Part shown: piece after piece, positions 1 to 6,128 of the stretch | Position numbering within the stretch: the stretch's first letter is position 1 | Layout of the letters: the number at the start of each line of letters is the position of its first letter | NCBI GenBank assembly: GCA_049587715.1 | Contig: JBAVEL010000064.1 | Coordinates: forward strand, 1-16,315 | DNA: 16,315 bases | Direction: 5' to 3' | Origin: JBAVEL01 sp049587715 | GTDB taxonomy: Bacteria; Bacteroidota; Ignavibacteria; UBA10030; UBA6906 | Program-made: the position numbers and the translations under genes | Notes under the pieces: generated by a model | Seen by the model: the letters and a program-made list of their open reading frames with translations, nothing else | Told to the model about the DNA's origin: nothing | The model's database searches: none

Positions 1-231
1 GTACCGGCCCGGAAAGCGGAACGAAGGAGGGAAACCAGGGTGTAGCATGGGGAAGGGAAGACGGCTGGGGGGGTATGCGGAAGGGCGGATGGCTGCTGCG
101 GCAGTCGGCATCCCCAGGGGGGGGCGGCTCGGGCCCCGGAGGGGACGCGGTTCCTGGTCGGGCGCGCCGGGGCGTATCTTTTCCCGGGGGATGCGTACAA
201 GAGGGTGGAAGTGCCACCTGGGAAGGGTTAG
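1..231 (+). pseudogene. Possible 3' end of an upstream gene, frame interrupted at a G run
   Basis: Frame 1 ends at a TAG at 229-231. From about position 130 it reads like real protein (GTRFLVGRAGAYLFPGDAYK, then RVEVPPGKG) with mostly G or C at third codon positions. The same frame has a stop at 43-45 and no credible start afterwards. Upstream of a run of eight G (117-124), frame 3 is the better-looking one (WGREDGWGGMRKGGWLLRQ at about 48-104). The two frames join if one G of the run is removed. The tail stops 3 bp before the ATG of the next gene, as in an operon. The family is not recognised. This could be a genuine frameshifted gene, a homopolymer error, or non-coding sequence that happens to be open. 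Confidence 0.3.
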
Positions 232-234
232 GCC

Positions 235-1524
235 ATGAAGAGCCGTTGTGGTTTTGCCGGGATGCTGTGTCTGGCGCTTGTGCCGGGCCTGCTTCTGGAT
301 CCGGGGTGCAGGTTGAGCCATCGCAGCCGGGAGCAGGAGACGAGGGAGTTTGTCCGGCTGGCCGATGAGATCCTGCCGGCGGTGGCGGACCTGACGGGCT
401 TCCCGGCGGGCGGGGGAGTCCCCATCAAGATGCAGACAAGACGGGAACTCAGGGAGTTCCTTCAGGAAACGGTGGAGCTGGACTACCCCGACGGCCACCT
501 GCGGAAGATCGGCCGCACGCTGTCGGCCATGGGGTTCTTCCCCGCACAGTACGACCTGGAGGCGGGGCTCATCCAGCTCGTCGAGGAGCAGGCGGGCGCC
601 CTGTACGACCCCCGCGGGAAGGTGCTCGTCGGGCTCCTGGAAATGCCCGCGGGAGCCGGGGGTGCTTCCGCCCGGAGAATCATTCTTGCCCACGAGTTGA
701 CCCATGCACTGCAGGACCGGGCGGTGGACATCGTGTCGCACATGAAGGTCGGGCTGGAGAATGCGGACTACGAGTACGCCTTCCGTTCCACCATCGAGGG
801 GATGGCCAGCGTGGTCATGCTGGCCCACCTCCGGAAGCAGGAGGTGCGGGCGGTGGGAGACGTGGGCACCTTCATGAGGTCCAGCTTCGAGCAGTCCGGG
901 GGGAATCCCGCCATGCAGGCCCTTGCGCGGACCCCCGTGTACATCAGGGAGCTCTTGATCAGCCCCTACGCCGAAGGGGGAGCGTTTGTGGAGCGATGGC
1001 TCGCGGCGAATCCCGGGAAGGATCTTGCCGCCCTGATGGAAGCGCCGCCCCTTTCCAGCGAACAGGTGCTTCACTACGGGAAGTATGCGGAGAGGGACAC
1101 CCCCGCGGTGGTTGATCTCTCAGGAGTGAGCACCGTCCTCCCGGAGGGCTGGTCCCCGCTTTATGCCAACATGCTGGGCGAGTTTGACGTGCGGGTTCTG
1201 TGCCGGCTCTTCCCCGAGACCACCCCCCGGGCCGATGCCATAGCGGAGGGCTGGGACGGCATACGGTTCGTCTCCTTCACAGACAGAAGGGAGCAGCTTC
1301 TGATCGCGGGATCGTCGGTGTGGGACTCGGCGGGTGATGCGGAGGAGTTCTCCGATGCCCTCTCCGCGATCCTGGCGTTGGCCCGCGAGGCAAAGGACTT
1401 CAGAGTGGTGAGGCAGGGTGCGAGGGTGCATTTTGTGATCGGAGATCCGGGAGGCGCAATCAGCGAGAAGATCCTGGCAGTGCTGACACGTGCGGGAAAG
1501 GGGGACGGTGCTCCGCGCGGGTGA
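235..1524 (+). CDS. Secreted or lipoprotein-like zinc metallopeptidase (HExxH)
   Basis: This 429-aa protein is probably an exported zinc-dependent peptidase. The zinc motif HELTHALQD puts ligands at H153 and H157 with catalytic E154. A likely third ligand is E188 in a conserved-looking TIEGMAS segment about 31 residues on, the HExxH plus E arrangement of gluzincins. A short hydrophobic N-terminus (residues 7-21) ends at C25. The preceding residues (DPG) are a poor lipobox, so membrane anchoring is uncertain. The C-terminal 200 residues resemble nothing I can name. The start is supported by GGAAGGG at 221-227, 7 nt before the ATG. A possible gene tail ends 3 bp upstream. The HELTHALQD form occurs in many uncharacterised bacterial proteins, and the substrate is unknown. 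Confidence 0.8.
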   Translation: MKSRCGFAGMLCLALVPGLLLDPGCRLSHRSREQETREFVRLADEILPAVADLTGFPAGGGVPIKMQTRRELREFLQETVELDYPDGHLRKIGRTLSAMGFFPAQYDLEAGLIQLVEEQAGALYDPRGKVLVGLLEMPAGAGGASARRIILAHELTHALQDRAVDIVSHMKVGLENADYEYAFRSTIEGMASVVMLAHLRKQEVRAVGDVGTFMRSSFEQSGGNPAMQALARTPVYIRELLISPYAEGGAFVERWLAANPGKDLAALMEAPPLSSEQVLHYGKYAERDTPAVVDLSGVSTVLPEGWSPLYANMLGEFDVRVLCRLFPETTPRADAIAEGWDGIRFVSFTDRREQLLIAGSSVWDSAGDAEEFSDALSAILALAREAKDFRVVRQGARVHFVIGDPGGAISEKILAVLTRAGKGDGAPRG

Positions 1525-1544
1525 GGCGCACAAGGAGGTCCCGC

Positions 1545-1736
1545 ATGCGGGGTCACTCCCGTGGGGCTCGTCCGTGGCGTACCTCCTTTCTCCCCTCCGC
1601 AGGGGACGCGGGCACAGGTCCGCGGCTCCCCGTCTTCAGACTGTTCCGGTCACTCTGTCCCTCCCGGTTTCCTCACGATGCGTTCTCCTCGAAGCCCTCT
1701 CCCAAAGGCCTCCTGTCGGGCGGATTCCCGCCTTGA
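1545..1736 (+). CDS. Candidate small ORF (63 aa) with strong Shine-Dalgarno
   Basis: A perfect AAGGAGGT (1532-1539) lies 5 nt before an ATG that opens a 63-codon frame ending in TGA at 1734-1736. The predicted peptide is rich in Arg, Pro and Ser and matches no family I know. There is no signal peptide or membrane segment. The SD-to-ATG interval overlaps a perfect 12-bp palindrome, CCCGCATGCGGG (1540-1551). The composition looks like chance translation of GC-rich DNA, so only the ribosome binding site argues for it. It lies 20 bp after the metallopeptidase stop and could be translated from the same message. Confidence 0.2.
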   Translation: MRGHSRGARPWRTSFLPSAGDAGTGPRLPVFRLFRSLCPSRFPHDAFSSKPSPKGLLSGGFPP

Positions 1737-1761
1737 CAATGCAAGGTCTTTGCAGTAGGTT
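1733..1761 (+). promoter_or_regulatory. Sigma70-like promoter (TTGACA-17-TAGGTT) with internal inverted repeat
   Basis: A consensus -35 TTGACA (1733-1738) is followed after 17 nt by TAGGTT (1756-1761). The spacer contains the inverted repeat TGCAA-N5-TTGCA (1740-1754), well placed for a repressor. Transcription would start near 1768 and enter the inverted-repeat-rich stretch that ends in the terminator at 1963-2020. The next large gene starts only at 2236. The -10 is a moderate match. Part of it (1757-1761) also belongs to an RNA stem proposed for the downstream element, so the promoter and that stem cannot both be exactly as drawn. Confidence 0.45.
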
Positions 1762-2020
1762 GCGGCTGTAACCCCTCCCGGGGCCGGCAGGCCCGGAATG
1801 CGCGACCATTCTCCATGGTATGATGCCGGGAGGAGGCGAAGCAACCTGTCCTTTGTCATTCCAGCTCGCTCTAAACGATCTATCCTGGACTGGCCATGTC
1901 GCTCGCACACGGGTGACAATGAGGCGAGTGCCGTAGCGTAGTGCGTTTTGCGATTCGAAGGAGAAACCTCTTTTGTCTGTTCCCTTGTGCGGAGCAGACC
2001 GAAGAGGTTTCTTTTGTTTG
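1755..2020 (+). ncRNA. Candidate structured RNA or leader element
   Basis: Nested inverted repeats suggest a branched RNA. AGGTTGC (1757-1763) pairs with GCAACCT (1841-1847), and two G-U pairs extend the stem outward. Inside it CCTCCCGG (1774-1781) pairs with CCGGGAGG (1826-1833), enclosing the hairpin ACCAT-TCTCC-ATGGT (1805-1819). A competing hairpin, GGGCC-GGCA-GGCCC (1781-1794), would break the middle stem, so two folds are possible. A second block offers TTGTCA (1853-1858) with TGACAA (1914-1919), enclosing TCCAG (1860-1864) with CTGGA (1885-1889). The element ends in a strong intrinsic terminator. I see none of the hallmarks of tmRNA, RNase P RNA, SRP RNA or a common riboswitch class. 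It could be a free small RNA or an attenuated leader of the 2236 gene. Confidence 0.35.
1963..2020 (+). terminator. Intrinsic terminator with long two-part stem
   Basis: GAAACCTCTT (1963-1972) pairs perfectly with AAGAGGTTTC (2002-2011). After a small TT/CG internal loop, GTCTGTTCC (1975-1983) pairs with GGAGCAGAC (1991-1999) with one G-U pair, closing a 7-nt loop. The stem is followed at once by TTTTGTTTG (2012-2020). This is the only canonical stem-plus-T-tract terminator I found here. It lies about 440 bp after the metallopeptidase stop and about 215 bp before the next start codon. It therefore ends either a small RNA or the upstream operon, or it attenuates the downstream gene. Confidence 0.75.
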
Positions 2021-2235
2021 GGGGGAACCCGGCAGCGAGAAAGAGGATGGACCCGGCCAGGCTGGTTGTGTGCCTGTTCCGGATCCAACAGACGCCTTCC
2101 AATGAGAATCCATGCACCCCACCACTTCAACTCTCTCACGGCCCGACCGACACACGCGAGAGAATCGACGGCACGCAAAGTCAAGACACAGAGAATCATT
2201 CCAACACCACCAACATTCACACAAGGAGGTGTGCA
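2021..2235 (+). promoter_or_regulatory. C/A-rich 5' region and strong ribosome binding site of the 2236 gene
   Basis: There is no credible gene here. The stretch from about 2110 to 2225 is rich in C and A (many CAC, ACA and CCA triplets) and should be weakly structured, as in leaders of well-translated messages. It ends in AAGGAGGT (2223-2230), 5 nt before the ATG at 2236. An imperfect palindrome, TGTTCCGGATCCAACA, sits at about 2075-2090. No convincing promoter hexamers lie between the terminator at 2020 and the start codon. Confidence 0.4.
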
Positions 2236-4242
2236 ATGAAGAGGGCAGCCGTGCTCCTGTTCGTTGTGCTTCTTGTGGGCACAATGACATCCGGCCAGGT
2301 GCCGACCAGGATCTCGTACCAGGGGTTGCTGACCACAGGGACCGGAACGCCGGTTCCTGATGGAAGCTACGACCTGAGGTTCAGGATCTACAATGCACCA
2401 TCGTTCGGGACTCTGCGCTACACCGATACACAGCCGGGTGTTCCCGTCCGGCACGGAACATTCAGCGCCATTCTGGATTCACTGCCCGGCATTTTCGGGG
2501 AGCCTCTGTTTGTTGAAGTAATCATAGAGGCGGGACCGGGCATCGGCGCGCCGGTGACATTCCTTCCCCGCGCGGAGTTGACGAGTGCGGCTTTTGCGCT
2601 CCGGGCCGATACGTCGAACTACGCCCTCGCCGCCACACCGGGCGGCGCCGCGGGCGGCAGTCTGTCGGGCACGTATCCCAATCCGTCGATCGCGGCAAGC
2701 GCCGTCACACTCACGATGCTGAGCCCCGCCGGCTCCACCACGGGCGAGGCGATCATCTCCACCGGCACCGGAACACCACCGACATGGGGCAACCCCACCG
2801 TTGCGTCGCACACGCACGATGCGTCCGAGATTTCCTCGGGGACGCTGGGTGTGTCGCGCGGAGGCACGAACAACGGCTCCGTTGGCGCCAACGGGTCGGT
2901 GCCGTACTCCGATGGATCACGATACCTCTTCACGGGAGGTGCGGGTCTGGCGGGTCAGTCTCTGAAGAGCAATGGAGGCGGCGCCCCCATCTGGGACGAG
3001 ATCAATCTGGCGAGTGCGAGTGAGGTCTCCGGCACATTGCCCGTCGGGAGCGGCGGTACGGGAGCAACATCGGCCGGGAGTGCCCGGACCAACCTCGGCG
3101 CTGCTGCAAGCGGATCCAATTCGGACATCACGTCTCTCACAGGACTAAGCACGCCTCTTGCGGCGGATGATGGGGGGACAGGTCTCTCTCTGTATGCAAC
3201 CGGCGACTTGATTTACGCAACAAGCCCGACAACTCTCGGGAAGCTGGCAGGCGTGGCCCCCGGAAGTGTCCTCCTCTCGGGCAATCCACCGTCATGGGGG
3301 AAAGTTGTGCTGACAACTCATGTGACAGGCACGCTGCCCGTAGGGAGTGGCGGGACTGGCAACAGCGCAGGTGGTGTTAATGGTCAGCTCGTCTACTACC
3401 AGGGCCCCGGGTATAATTACCTCCCCGGTGGAAGCTCCAATCAGTTCCTCAAGGGCGGTGGGGGCGGCGCGCCGAGTTGGGGGTCCGTAAGCCTGACGGC
3501 GGGGAGCGGGGAGGTGACGGGTACTCTGCCGGTCACGAACGGCGGAACGGGAGCGACCACCGCCTCGGGTGCCCGCGGAAACCTGGGAGCTGCTGCGAGC
3601 GGAGCCAACTCCGATATCACCTCGATCGGCGGATTGATAACGCCACTCGCCGTCACCCAGGGTGGATCGGGAAACAGCGCCGCAGGCAGCTCTGGTGCCA
3701 TTGTGTACTATTCCGGTCCGGCGTACGGCTACACCGGAGTCGGCACCGCGAACCAGCATCTCAAGAGCAGTGGAGGTGGGGCGCCGGTCTGGGGGGCCAC
3801 GAATCTCGGCAGCGCAACCGAGGTCTCCGGCACGCTGCCTATTACCAATGGCGGGACCGGCTCGTCGGTTCAGAACTTCGTGGACCTCTCGACTGTGCAG
3901 AATGTCAACGGCAACAAGACCCTCCTGGGGAATACGACGTTCCAGGGAACCGCGACGGTCGGAGCGACCGGCAGCCCGCTTTCAGGCATCTGGACGGCGG
4001 CAGCCATGCTCATGTTTCCATGGACTCCCGCGCAGACGAATTCAGATCTGTTCATCGGCGTTCCCGGGGCGCTGCCTGGAGATATTGTCATGCTGGGTGT
4101 GCAGCCCGGAAGCGTTGTGCCAAACACGTGCTATACGGCGTGGGTGTCGATGCCCGGTCAGGTGACGGTTCGATTCAACAACTATTCGGTCGCCGCCCTG
4201 ATGCCGCCGGCGGGCATCTTCAACGTTGCCGCGATGCGGTAG
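2236..4242 (+). CDS. Exported protein with phage-tail-fibre-like repeats
   Basis: This 668-aa protein is probably surface-exposed or secreted. Residues 1-20 form a Sec signal peptide. Residues 22-125 resemble a domain common at the N-terminus of exported repeat proteins (ISYQG at 26, GTFSAIL at 74, PRAELTSAAFALRAD at 111). Then come GSLSGTYPNPSIA (141-153) and four related Gly/Ser/Thr units at about 220-278, 323-377, 383-441 and 487-545, each with GGGAPxW, SGTLPVxxGGTG or close variants. Between them are linkers of the AAASGxNSDITS type, a hallmark of phage tail fibres. The C-terminal 70 residues (GDIVMLG, YTAWVS, VTVRFNNYS) resemble a domain ending many phage structural proteins. The frame is open upstream to 1948, but the ATG at 2236 has the SD and signal peptide. 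It has no type IX sorting domain and no other phage genes nearby. Adhesion or extracellular structure is inferred. Confidence 0.8.
   Translation: MKRAAVLLFVVLLVGTMTSGQVPTRISYQGLLTTGTGTPVPDGSYDLRFRIYNAPSFGTLRYTDTQPGVPVRHGTFSAILDSLPGIFGEPLFVEVIIEAGPGIGAPVTFLPRAELTSAAFALRADTSNYALAATPGGAAGGSLSGTYPNPSIAASAVTLTMLSPAGSTTGEAIISTGTGTPPTWGNPTVASHTHDASEISSGTLGVSRGGTNNGSVGANGSVPYSDGSRYLFTGGAGLAGQSLKSNGGGAPIWDEINLASASEVSGTLPVGSGGTGATSAGSARTNLGAAASGSNSDITSLTGLSTPLAADDGGTGLSLYATGDLIYATSPTTLGKLAGVAPGSVLLSGNPPSWGKVVLTTHVTGTLPVGSGGTGNSAGGVNGQLVYYQGPGYNYLPGGSSNQFLKGGGGGAPSWGSVSLTAGSGEVTGTLPVTNGGTGATTASGARGNLGAAASGANSDITSIGGLITPLAVTQGGSGNSAAGSSGAIVYYSGPAYGYTGVGTANQHLKSSGGGAPVWGATNLGSATEVSGTLPITNGGTGSSVQNFVDLSTVQNVNGNKTLLGNTTFQGTATVGATGSPLSGIWTAAAMLMFPWTPAQTNSDLFIGVPGALPGDIVMLGVQPGSVVPNTCYTAWVSMPGQVTVRFNNYSVAALMPPAGIFNVAAMR
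2893..3870 (+). repeat. Higher-order tandem repeat (about 490 bp) inside the fibre-like gene
   Basis: Four diverged units start at 2893, 3202, 3382 and 3694 (165-177 bp each). Units one and three, and the linkers that follow them, correspond to each other at an offset of 489 bp. Units two and four correspond at about 492 bp. This indicates an ancestral duplication of a two-unit block, followed by divergence. Each unit runs from a VxYxxGxxY-type strand through GGGAPxW to GGTG. The reading frame is kept throughout, so the repeats are selected at the protein level. Confidence 0.65.
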
Positions 4243-4308
4243 CCTGCCACAGGTGAAGGAACTGGCCAACATGACCTGCACACGAGTCTGAGGAAAGAGG
4301 GTGCGCCT

Positions 4309-5724
4309 ATGAACAGAATACTCATGCTCGCCGCGCTGACGCTGGCCGTCGGTTTCCGTCTGCTGCACGCGCAGACCCTCCAGCATCCCTGGCGGGTTGT
4401 GGACCAGGGAGGCGGAACATCCACGGGATCGGGCGGCCTCATGCTTCAGACCTCCATGGGCCAACCGGCAGTGCAGCGGATGACCCCGGGGCTGGTGCTT
4501 GAGAGCGGCTACATTCCCGGTCTACGCATGCTCGGCGGAAGCGCAACATCGCTGACCATGGCGGTTCATCAGGGCTGGAACATGATCTCGGTACCTTTGC
4601 GCGTGGCGGACTACGCAAAGATCTCGGTCTTTCCCACGGCCATCTCCCCCGCGTTCATGTTCTCCAACGGCTACGTTCAAAAAGACACGCTGGAGGACGG
4701 ATGCGGCTACTGGGTGAAGTTCGAGGACCCGGAATCCCTGAACGTCGGTGGAACTTCCATCATGCACGACAGCATTGATGTGGCTGCGGGCTGGAACATG
4801 ATAGGAATGATCTCCTATCCCGTCCTGACCGCTGAAGTCGTCGCGGTTCCACCGTGCTCGGTTCTGTCTCTATACTACGGGTACCGGCAGCCGGGGGGGT
4901 ACTACGATGAGGATACGCTGAGACCCGGGCGCGCCTACTGGGCCAAGGTCGCACAAGCCGGAAAGCTTGTCCTGCCTTCCGGCTCGGTGCTCAGCGCAGG
5001 GTTGCGACCGGCCTTCCCCGTGTCAGCACAGCATGAGGCGGAGAAGACAACAGGTCTGCGGCTCAGAGTGCGGGACGCGGCCGGGAATGAGCGGACAGTG
5101 CAGATTCTTCCCGAGGAATCGGGGCTCGATCCGGCGCGGGCGGAACTTCCTCCCCCGCCTCCCGCCGGGATCATGGATGTTCGTTTTGGATCGCAGCGTG
5201 CCGTGGAGCTCTACTCTCCTGGCGGCGGCACACGAACCGTTCCCCTTTCGATTGAGTCCGCCTCTTATCCCCTGGTCATTGAATGGGAGAAGGAGAGTCT
5301 TCAGGCCGAGTGCGACATCGTGGTGCACTCGGGCGTCGAGCGGGTTCAGAGGATGGAGGGATCGGGCACGCTTGTGATGGAGAGGCCGGGGATCATTCAC
5401 ATCAACCTGAAGGCGAAGAGCGAGCCCTCTCTGCCCGCGGAGTTTGCACTGCATCAGAACTACCCGAACCCCTTCAACCCAAAGGCAAGGATCAAGTATG
5501 ACCTGCCGGCGAAAGCCCATGTAGGGATCGTTGTGTTCGACATCCTGGGAAAACAGGTGGCCGTCTTGCGCAACGACATTGAAGACGCCGGGTACCGGAG
5601 TGTGGAGTTCGACGGATCGGGACTGGCGAGCGGTGTGTACTTCTACCGGATGGACGTGCGAACGGTTGCGGACGGGAGAGCGGGGAGCTCCAGCTTTGTG
5701 AAGAAGATGCTGTTGCAGAAATAG
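4309..5724 (+). CDS. Type IX secretion system substrate with C-terminal sorting domain
   Basis: This 471-aa extracellular protein is predicted to be exported by Sec (signal peptide 1-21, cleavage after LLHA) and moved across the outer membrane by type IX secretion. Residues 40-72 have a pattern seen in FCB proteins (SGGLMLQTSMGQPA then GYIPGL). Two copies of a GWNMI-type module follow at 89-140 and 161-222, each with a YW aromatic pair near its end. The C-terminal domain (about 376-471) is textbook: FALHQNYPNPFNP, then VVFDILGKQV, GLASGVYFYRM and KKMLLQK. The gene starts 66 bp after the fibre-like gene and is probably cotranscribed with it. AGAGG (4296-4300) precedes the ATG by 8 nt. No catalytic domain is visible, so a structural or adhesive role is a guess, but the sorting domain is near certain. 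Confidence 0.88.
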   Translation: MNRILMLAALTLAVGFRLLHAQTLQHPWRVVDQGGGTSTGSGGLMLQTSMGQPAVQRMTPGLVLESGYIPGLRMLGGSATSLTMAVHQGWNMISVPLRVADYAKISVFPTAISPAFMFSNGYVQKDTLEDGCGYWVKFEDPESLNVGGTSIMHDSIDVAAGWNMIGMISYPVLTAEVVAVPPCSVLSLYYGYRQPGGYYDEDTLRPGRAYWAKVAQAGKLVLPSGSVLSAGLRPAFPVSAQHEAEKTTGLRLRVRDAAGNERTVQILPEESGLDPARAELPPPPPAGIMDVRFGSQRAVELYSPGGGTRTVPLSIESASYPLVIEWEKESLQAECDIVVHSGVERVQRMEGSGTLVMERPGIIHINLKAKSEPSLPAEFALHQNYPNPFNPKARIKYDLPAKAHVGIVVFDILGKQVAVLRNDIEDAGYRSVEFDGSGLASGVYFYRMDVRTVADGRAGSSSFVKKMLLQK

Positions 5725-6128
5725 GAGGATGTCTCGGGGCGGATCCTGCACCGGCTCTTGATTGTGACCCGACCCCTGTGCGGAGGGGGAAGCGTGTGAG
5801 GAGATGCCGCTCAAGGCGAGTCTCCCAAAGCGTCGCGCACGGGGGATGGAAGAGCAGGCGCCTTGCGGCGACGGGGCGTTTCACGACGGAAGATATGCCA
5901 GGGCGCCGGGTGAGTTCGGCGTGCGCGTCCTCTGCGGGTTCTTCCTGTCTTTCTCCCATTCCGCCCCGCCTTCCGTCATTGTCCACCCCCGGCCGCGGCG
6001 AAGTGTTCGTCCCTTGCATCTCTCCCGGAGTCAATGCTACTTTGTGCGCGGCTCGGGCGGTGGCAGGCATGACTGTGACCCCGATTCCCGGGACGCCCTC
6101 TGCGGTCCATCCATAAGGAACGGAAGCC
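5725..6128 (+). other. Intergenic region without a convincing gene
   Basis: This 404-bp stretch lies between two codirectional genes. Open frames here lack plausible protein character or ribosome binding sites. A small hairpin CCCC-N8-GGGG lies at about 5773-5788, without a T tract. The only regulatory candidate is the promoter-like pair near 6014-6043. Confidence 0.5.
6014..6043 (+). promoter_or_regulatory. Possible sigma70-like promoter for the M48 peptidase gene
   Basis: TTGCAT (6014-6019) is followed after 18 nt by TACTTT (6038-6043). The start of transcription would be near 6050, giving a leader of about 80 nt. The same -35 hexamer appears in front of the caspase-like gene at 8016. Both hexamers are imperfect. 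Confidence 0.35.

Noticed and set aside
1945..1975. tRNA or tmRNA T-loop on the minus strand (TTCGAATC)
   Set aside because: The flanking bases do not form a T stem and no acceptor, D or anticodon arm can be drawn.
1948..2235. N-terminal extension of the fibre-like gene to an ATG at 1948
   Set aside because: It would run through the terminator stem and place the signal peptide internally. The ATG at 2236 has an optimal SD.
2236..4242. Prophage remnant
   Set aside because: Only one gene has phage-like modules. It carries a signal peptide, and there is no integrase, capsid, terminase or attachment site in the window.
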